Shown here: positions 7,726 to 9,054 of the stretch, in pieces
Numbering within the stretch: the stretch's first letter is position 1
Layout: every line of letters begins with the position of its first letter
Source of the DNA: Parabacteroides sp.
GTDB taxonomy: Bacteria > Bacteroidota > Bacteroidia > Bacteroidales > Tannerellaceae
Assembly: GCA_020026285.1 (NCBI GenBank)
Contig: JAHHQS010000153.1
Coordinates: 1 to 9,054 of the forward strand
Direction: 5' to 3'
Length of the DNA: 9,054 nt
Made by a program: the position numbers and the translations under genes
The notes under the pieces: generated by a model
Databases searched by the model: none
What the model was told of the DNA's origin: nothing
The model's input: only the letters and a program-made list of their open reading frames with translations

Positions 7726-7781
7726 ATTACTCTATTTTATAATTTGTTTTTTGTCTGCTTCTTTTATAAAGCATCAATGAT

Positions 7782-7811
7782 AGATAACTTTATTTATCAG
7801 AGTTATCTGAT
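7782..7811. promoter_or_regulatory. overlapping inverted repeats at the bcp transcription start
   Basis: Two dyads overlap. AGATAACT (7782-7789) pairs perfectly with AGTTATCT (7801-7808) across 11 bases. ATCAGA (7796-7801) pairs perfectly with TCTGAT (7806-7811) across GTTA. They share bases, so as RNA hairpins in the bcp leader they would exclude each other. As DNA they lie immediately downstream of the candidate -7 element (7814-7821), where a repressor would block initiation. The pairing is seen; either role is inference. Confidence 0.45.
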
Positions 7812-7813
7812 TA

Positions 7814-7844
7814 CAAATGTAAAGTAATAATTTTGAACAAAAAA
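7814..7844 (-). promoter_or_regulatory. candidate promoter for bcp-recA
   Basis: On the minus strand TACATTTG (7821-7814) is an exact match to the Bacteroides -7 consensus TAnnTTTG. Upstream is the run TTTTTTG (7844-7838). Its TTTG end is 16 bases from the -7 element, while the T-run covers the more usual spacing of about 19. Transcription would start near 7808-7810, giving a leader of about 83 bases to the bcp ATG. It is the best consensus -7 match I found in the window. Confidence 0.55.
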
Positions 7845-7883
7845 GTGAAGATCGTTTTTTGTCAAAGATTACGAAAAAAGAAA

Positions 7884-7905
7884 TATCTATGATAAATTAT
7901 AGATA
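7884..7905. repeat. AT-rich inverted repeat in the bcp/flavoprotein intergenic region
   Basis: TATCTAT (7884-7890) pairs with ATAGATA (7899-7905) across 8 bases. It lies about 75-95 bases upstream of the inferred bcp start, between the flavoprotein gene's 3' end and the bcp promoter. The 306-base gap 7726-8031 holds this dyad, the bcp promoter and leader, and the hairpins at 7914-7940. I see no gene in it. The dyad may be an activator site or chance. Confidence 0.3.
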
Positions 7906-7913
7906 AGGTTTGA

Positions 7914-7940
7914 AGCCTAATTATCAGGCTCCCTTTGGAG
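7914..7940 (-). terminator. weak candidate terminator of the flavoprotein gene
   Basis: Two small hairpins adjoin here: AGCCT/AGGCT (7914-7918 with 7926-7930, 7-base loop) and CTCC/GGAG (7929-7932 with 7937-7940). They lie about 95 bases beyond the stop codon at 8032 on the minus strand, and only a short pyrimidine stretch follows them. They are the only GC-containing stem candidates between this gene and bcp, but the stems are short. Readthrough into bcp is possible. Confidence 0.3.
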
Positions 7941-8031
7941 TTTATCCGGGGAAATAAATCATTATAAATCCAGCATATAAACATTTTATAATCCATATAC
8001 CAGGTATGTTGAATAGGTAGTTTTGCAATCC

Positions 8032-8571
8032 TTATTGAATTGTTTCACCAAGTTCGTAAGCCTGTTGAGGATATGAAGAAGTTTCAATATCATTTCGTTC
8101 GAAAACACCTGTCGCTAAAACTTTACCGGCATCTTCCCACTTAAGATATTTACAAAGTGCATTGTAATGAGCAACTAACGGATCCATTGCCCAGGATTCT
8201 TTATCTCCGCAAGTGGCTAACAGAACTGCTTTTTTCGGATTACTACGAAGAATATCGTTTATAGCAAAGAATCTGTCGATGACTTTTTTTAATTGAGCAG
8301 ACATGCCAAAATAATATACAGGAGTTACAAAAACTACAACATCAGCATTTGTCAATTTGTCCCAAAGAAGAACCATATCGTCTTCCTGGATACATCTGTG
8401 GTCATGAGACTTGCAGTAATAGCATGCAAGGCAAGGTTGTGTAACTTGAAATATAGTATCAAAACGTGATACAGAGTGACCAGCCTTGGTTGCTCCTGCT
8501 ATAAAACTATCAGCTAAAAGGGATGATGTTCCCTTTTTATGAGGACTTCCTGTTATTACAAGTATATTCAT
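8032..8571 (-). CDS. flavodoxin-family / iron-sulfur-flavoprotein-like NAD(P)H-dependent oxidoreductase
   Basis: The 179-residue protein has the flavodoxin-like fold of the NADPH-dependent FMN reductase superfamily. MNILVITGSPHKKGTSS (1-17) supplies the FMN phosphate loop. VVVFVTPVYYFGMSAQLKKV (78-97) and ID (98-99) form the core strand, flavin-contact loop and helix. ATCGD (119-123) marks the next strand end. Between them lies PCLACYYC (46-53) followed by C60, spaced CX2CX2CX6C and then IQEDDM. This is the compact cysteine motif of iron-sulfur flavoproteins, so a [4Fe-4S] cluster beside FMN is plausible. Such proteins shuttle electrons in the cytosol; substrates are often unknown. The gene stands alone, with a candidate promoter and palindrome upstream at 8662-8707. 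A plain FMN-only quinone or nitroreductase-type enzyme is the alternative. Confidence 0.85.
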   Translation of the reverse strand: MNILVITGSPHKKGTSSLLADSFIAGATKAGHSVSRFDTIFQVTQPCLACYYCKSHDHRCIQEDDMVLLWDKLTNADVVVFVTPVYYFGMSAQLKKVIDRFFAINDILRSNPKKAVLLATCGDKESWAMDPLVAHYNALCKYLKWEDAGKVLATGVFERNDIETSSYPQQAYELGETIQ

Positions 8572-8661
8572 GTGTTTTTGTAGTTTTCTTTAAGATATTT
8601 GTCCGGTGTTTTATCGAACTTGCATTACAATATTCGTGAAATATTCATAGATATGCAACAT

Positions 8662-8677
8662 TTTAATTTAAATTAAA
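8662..8677. promoter_or_regulatory. 16-bp perfect palindrome, candidate operator
   Basis: TTTAATTTAAATTAAA is identical to its own reverse complement over all 16 bases. It ends directly beside the candidate -7 element at 8678-8685 and lies on the transcribed side, about 90-105 bases upstream of the flavoprotein ATG. A dimeric repressor bound here would cover the transcription start. Pure A/T palindromes arise fairly easily in this base composition, so the operator role is only inferred. Confidence 0.4.
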
Positions 8678-8707
8678 CAAATTGATTCGAATTTCAAAAT
8701 GTCAAAA
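8678..8707 (-). promoter_or_regulatory. candidate promoter for the flavoprotein gene
   Basis: On the minus strand TCAATTTG (8685-8678) matches 7 of 8 positions of the Bacteroides -7 element TAnnTTTG. TTTTG (8707-8703) supplies a -33 TTTG, 17 bases away. The leader to the ATG at 8571 would be about 100 bases. The -33 lies within the tandem TCAAAATG repeat and the start region within the palindrome at 8662-8677. Confidence 0.4.
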
Positions 8708-8717
8708 TGTCAAACAG
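8694..8717. repeat. short tandem repeat TCAAAATG x2 plus a partial copy
   Basis: TCAAAATG occurs at 8694-8701 and 8702-8709, followed by the partial copy TCAAACAG at 8710-8717. The repeat supplies several CAAA blocks, which read as TTTG on the minus strand, in register for -33 elements. It may therefore be part of the promoter rather than an independent element. Confidence 0.6.
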
Positions 8718-8799
8718 ACTTCCCTGTATTCGTTTATATCCGGCAGAGGTACGGATTGGATAGTTCTATTCGATTCTCAATGAGTTGGAGTTTGTCAAT

Positions 8800-8877
8800 A
8801 TGACAGATGTTTTGTTTTTGTTGTGTACTTATGTATTTGTTTTTGGCGTGTTTTTATGGCTGAATAAATATTATTGA
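8800..8877 (+). CDS. possible 25-residue hydrophobic peptide (unproven small ORF)
   Basis: An ATG at 8800 opens 25 codons ending in TGA (8875-8877). The peptide begins MTDVLFLL, is almost wholly hydrophobic through about residue 21, and ends LNKYY. This is the layout of a single-span small membrane protein with a charged C-terminal end. I do not recognise it as a known family such as CydX or KdpF. There is no convincing ribosome-binding site (GGAG sits about 12 bases upstream), and T-rich DNA readily yields such peptides by chance. It lies in the 483-base stretch 8572-9054, which has no confident gene. Confidence 0.2.
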   Translation: MTDVLFLLCTYVFVFGVFLWLNKYY

Positions 8878-8948
8878 TAGTATAAAATTGTATTTGGTGT
8901 CAAAAAGATAATTTTATATCATTCGTCTCTTACATCTTTTAAAATTCG

Positions 8949-8983
8949 AAAATCCTGGATAATGTGTGAAAAATCCTGAATGA
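8949..8983. repeat. 14-bp direct repeat with 21-bp spacing
   Basis: AAAATCCTGGATAA (8949-8962) and AAAATCCTGAATGA (8970-8983) agree at 12 of 14 positions, and the first nine are identical. The period is 21 bases, two helical turns, so both copies face the same side of the DNA. This arrangement suits a tandem-site activator upstream of a gene beyond the right edge; an ATG begins at 9047. No regulator family is recognised from the motif. Confidence 0.45.
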
Positions 8984-9054
8984 AGAAGTGTTTGAAGAAT
9001 AGTGACTTGTACGTAAAAAAGTTTACAGTTTATAAAAGTAAAACTTATGCGTAA
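8980..9054 (+). CDS. possible 24-codon small ORF at the window edge
   Basis: An ATG at 8980 (MKKCLKNSDLYV...) reads through lysine-rich sequence to a TAA at 9052-9054, the last bases of the window. It has no recognisable domain and no clear ribosome-binding site, and its start overlaps the second copy of the direct repeat. A second ATG at 9047 in another frame could be the true start of a gene continuing to the right. I consider a chance ORF most likely. Confidence 0.12.
   Translation: MKKCLKNSDLYVKKFTVYKSKTYA

Noticed and set aside
3..7811. Shared ATCAGATA in the left-edge repeat (3-10, plus) and the bcp start-site dyad (7804-7811, minus) as a common regulator site
   Set aside because: An 8-base match is expected by chance with appreciable probability in a window of this size and composition.
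7726..8031. Riboswitch, tRNA or other structured RNA in the bcp/flavoprotein gap
   Set aside because: I found only short AT-rich hairpins and no conserved riboswitch core, cloverleaf or long paired structure.
8738..8756. ATCCG/CGGAT hairpin as a terminator or RNA element
   Set aside because: The stem is only 5 bp with a 9-base loop and no T-run, and no gene end is near it.
1..9054. Mobile element, CRISPR array or defence system
   Set aside because: No transposase, integrase, terminal repeats, regularly spaced repeats or nuclease-type genes are visible; all confident genes are metabolic, repair or glycan genes.

Overview
The window looks like a chromosomal segment from a member of the Bacteroidales (Bacteroidota). 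The evidence is AT-rich DNA, RecA and Bcp sequences of the type seen in that order, poor Shine-Dalgarno sites, and candidate promoters resembling the Bacteroides -33 TTTG / -7 TAnnTTTG pattern. I cannot name the genus from the sequence alone.

Layout. Positions 1-192 hold an imperfect stem-loop (1-40) and the leader of the only confident plus-strand gene, a short and divergent folK-like pyrophosphokinase (193-579). Every other confident gene is on the minus strand. Reading in the direction of transcription, from right to left, these are: a flavodoxin/iron-sulfur-flavoprotein-like reductase (8571-8032); a two-gene bcp-recA unit (7725-6223); and a tight five-gene surface-glycan cluster. That cluster comprises a FemAB/GNAT-like transferase (6133-5141), a NodB-like polysaccharide deacetylase-type protein (5079-3781), UDP-GlcNAc 2-epimerase WecB (3781-2693), a family 4-type glycosyltransferase (2696-1473) and a family 2 glycosyltransferase (1461-571). 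The last gene converges on folK and overlaps its 3' end by 9 bp.

How the genes work together. bcp and recA are 6 bp apart and appear co-transcribed from a candidate promoter near 7814-7844. The unit ends at a perfect 15-bp stem-loop (6166-6203). The glycan cluster starts about 30 bp beyond it, leaving almost no room for a separate promoter. Within the cluster the last four genes are separated by 11 bp or less or overlap, so they should be made together. WecB would supply UDP-ManNAc, the two glycosyltransferases would build a glycan, and the deacetylase-like and FemAB-like proteins would modify it. No flippase, polymerase, transporter or WecC is in the window, so the end product is unknown (exopolysaccharide, LPS/LOS core, or protein glycan).

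The right end (8572-9054) is mostly non-coding. It holds a 16-bp perfect palindrome beside a candidate promoter for the flavoprotein gene, a tandem TCAAAATG repeat, a possible 25-codon hydrophobic peptide, and a 14-bp direct repeat spaced exactly 21 bp. No rRNA, tRNA, CRISPR array, insertion sequence or integrase was seen. I found no clearly new defence system. The most interesting items are the FemAB/deacetylase/WecB/glycosyltransferase module, the atypical NodB motifs, the divergent FolK, the cysteine cluster in the flavoprotein, and several compact regulatory dyads.
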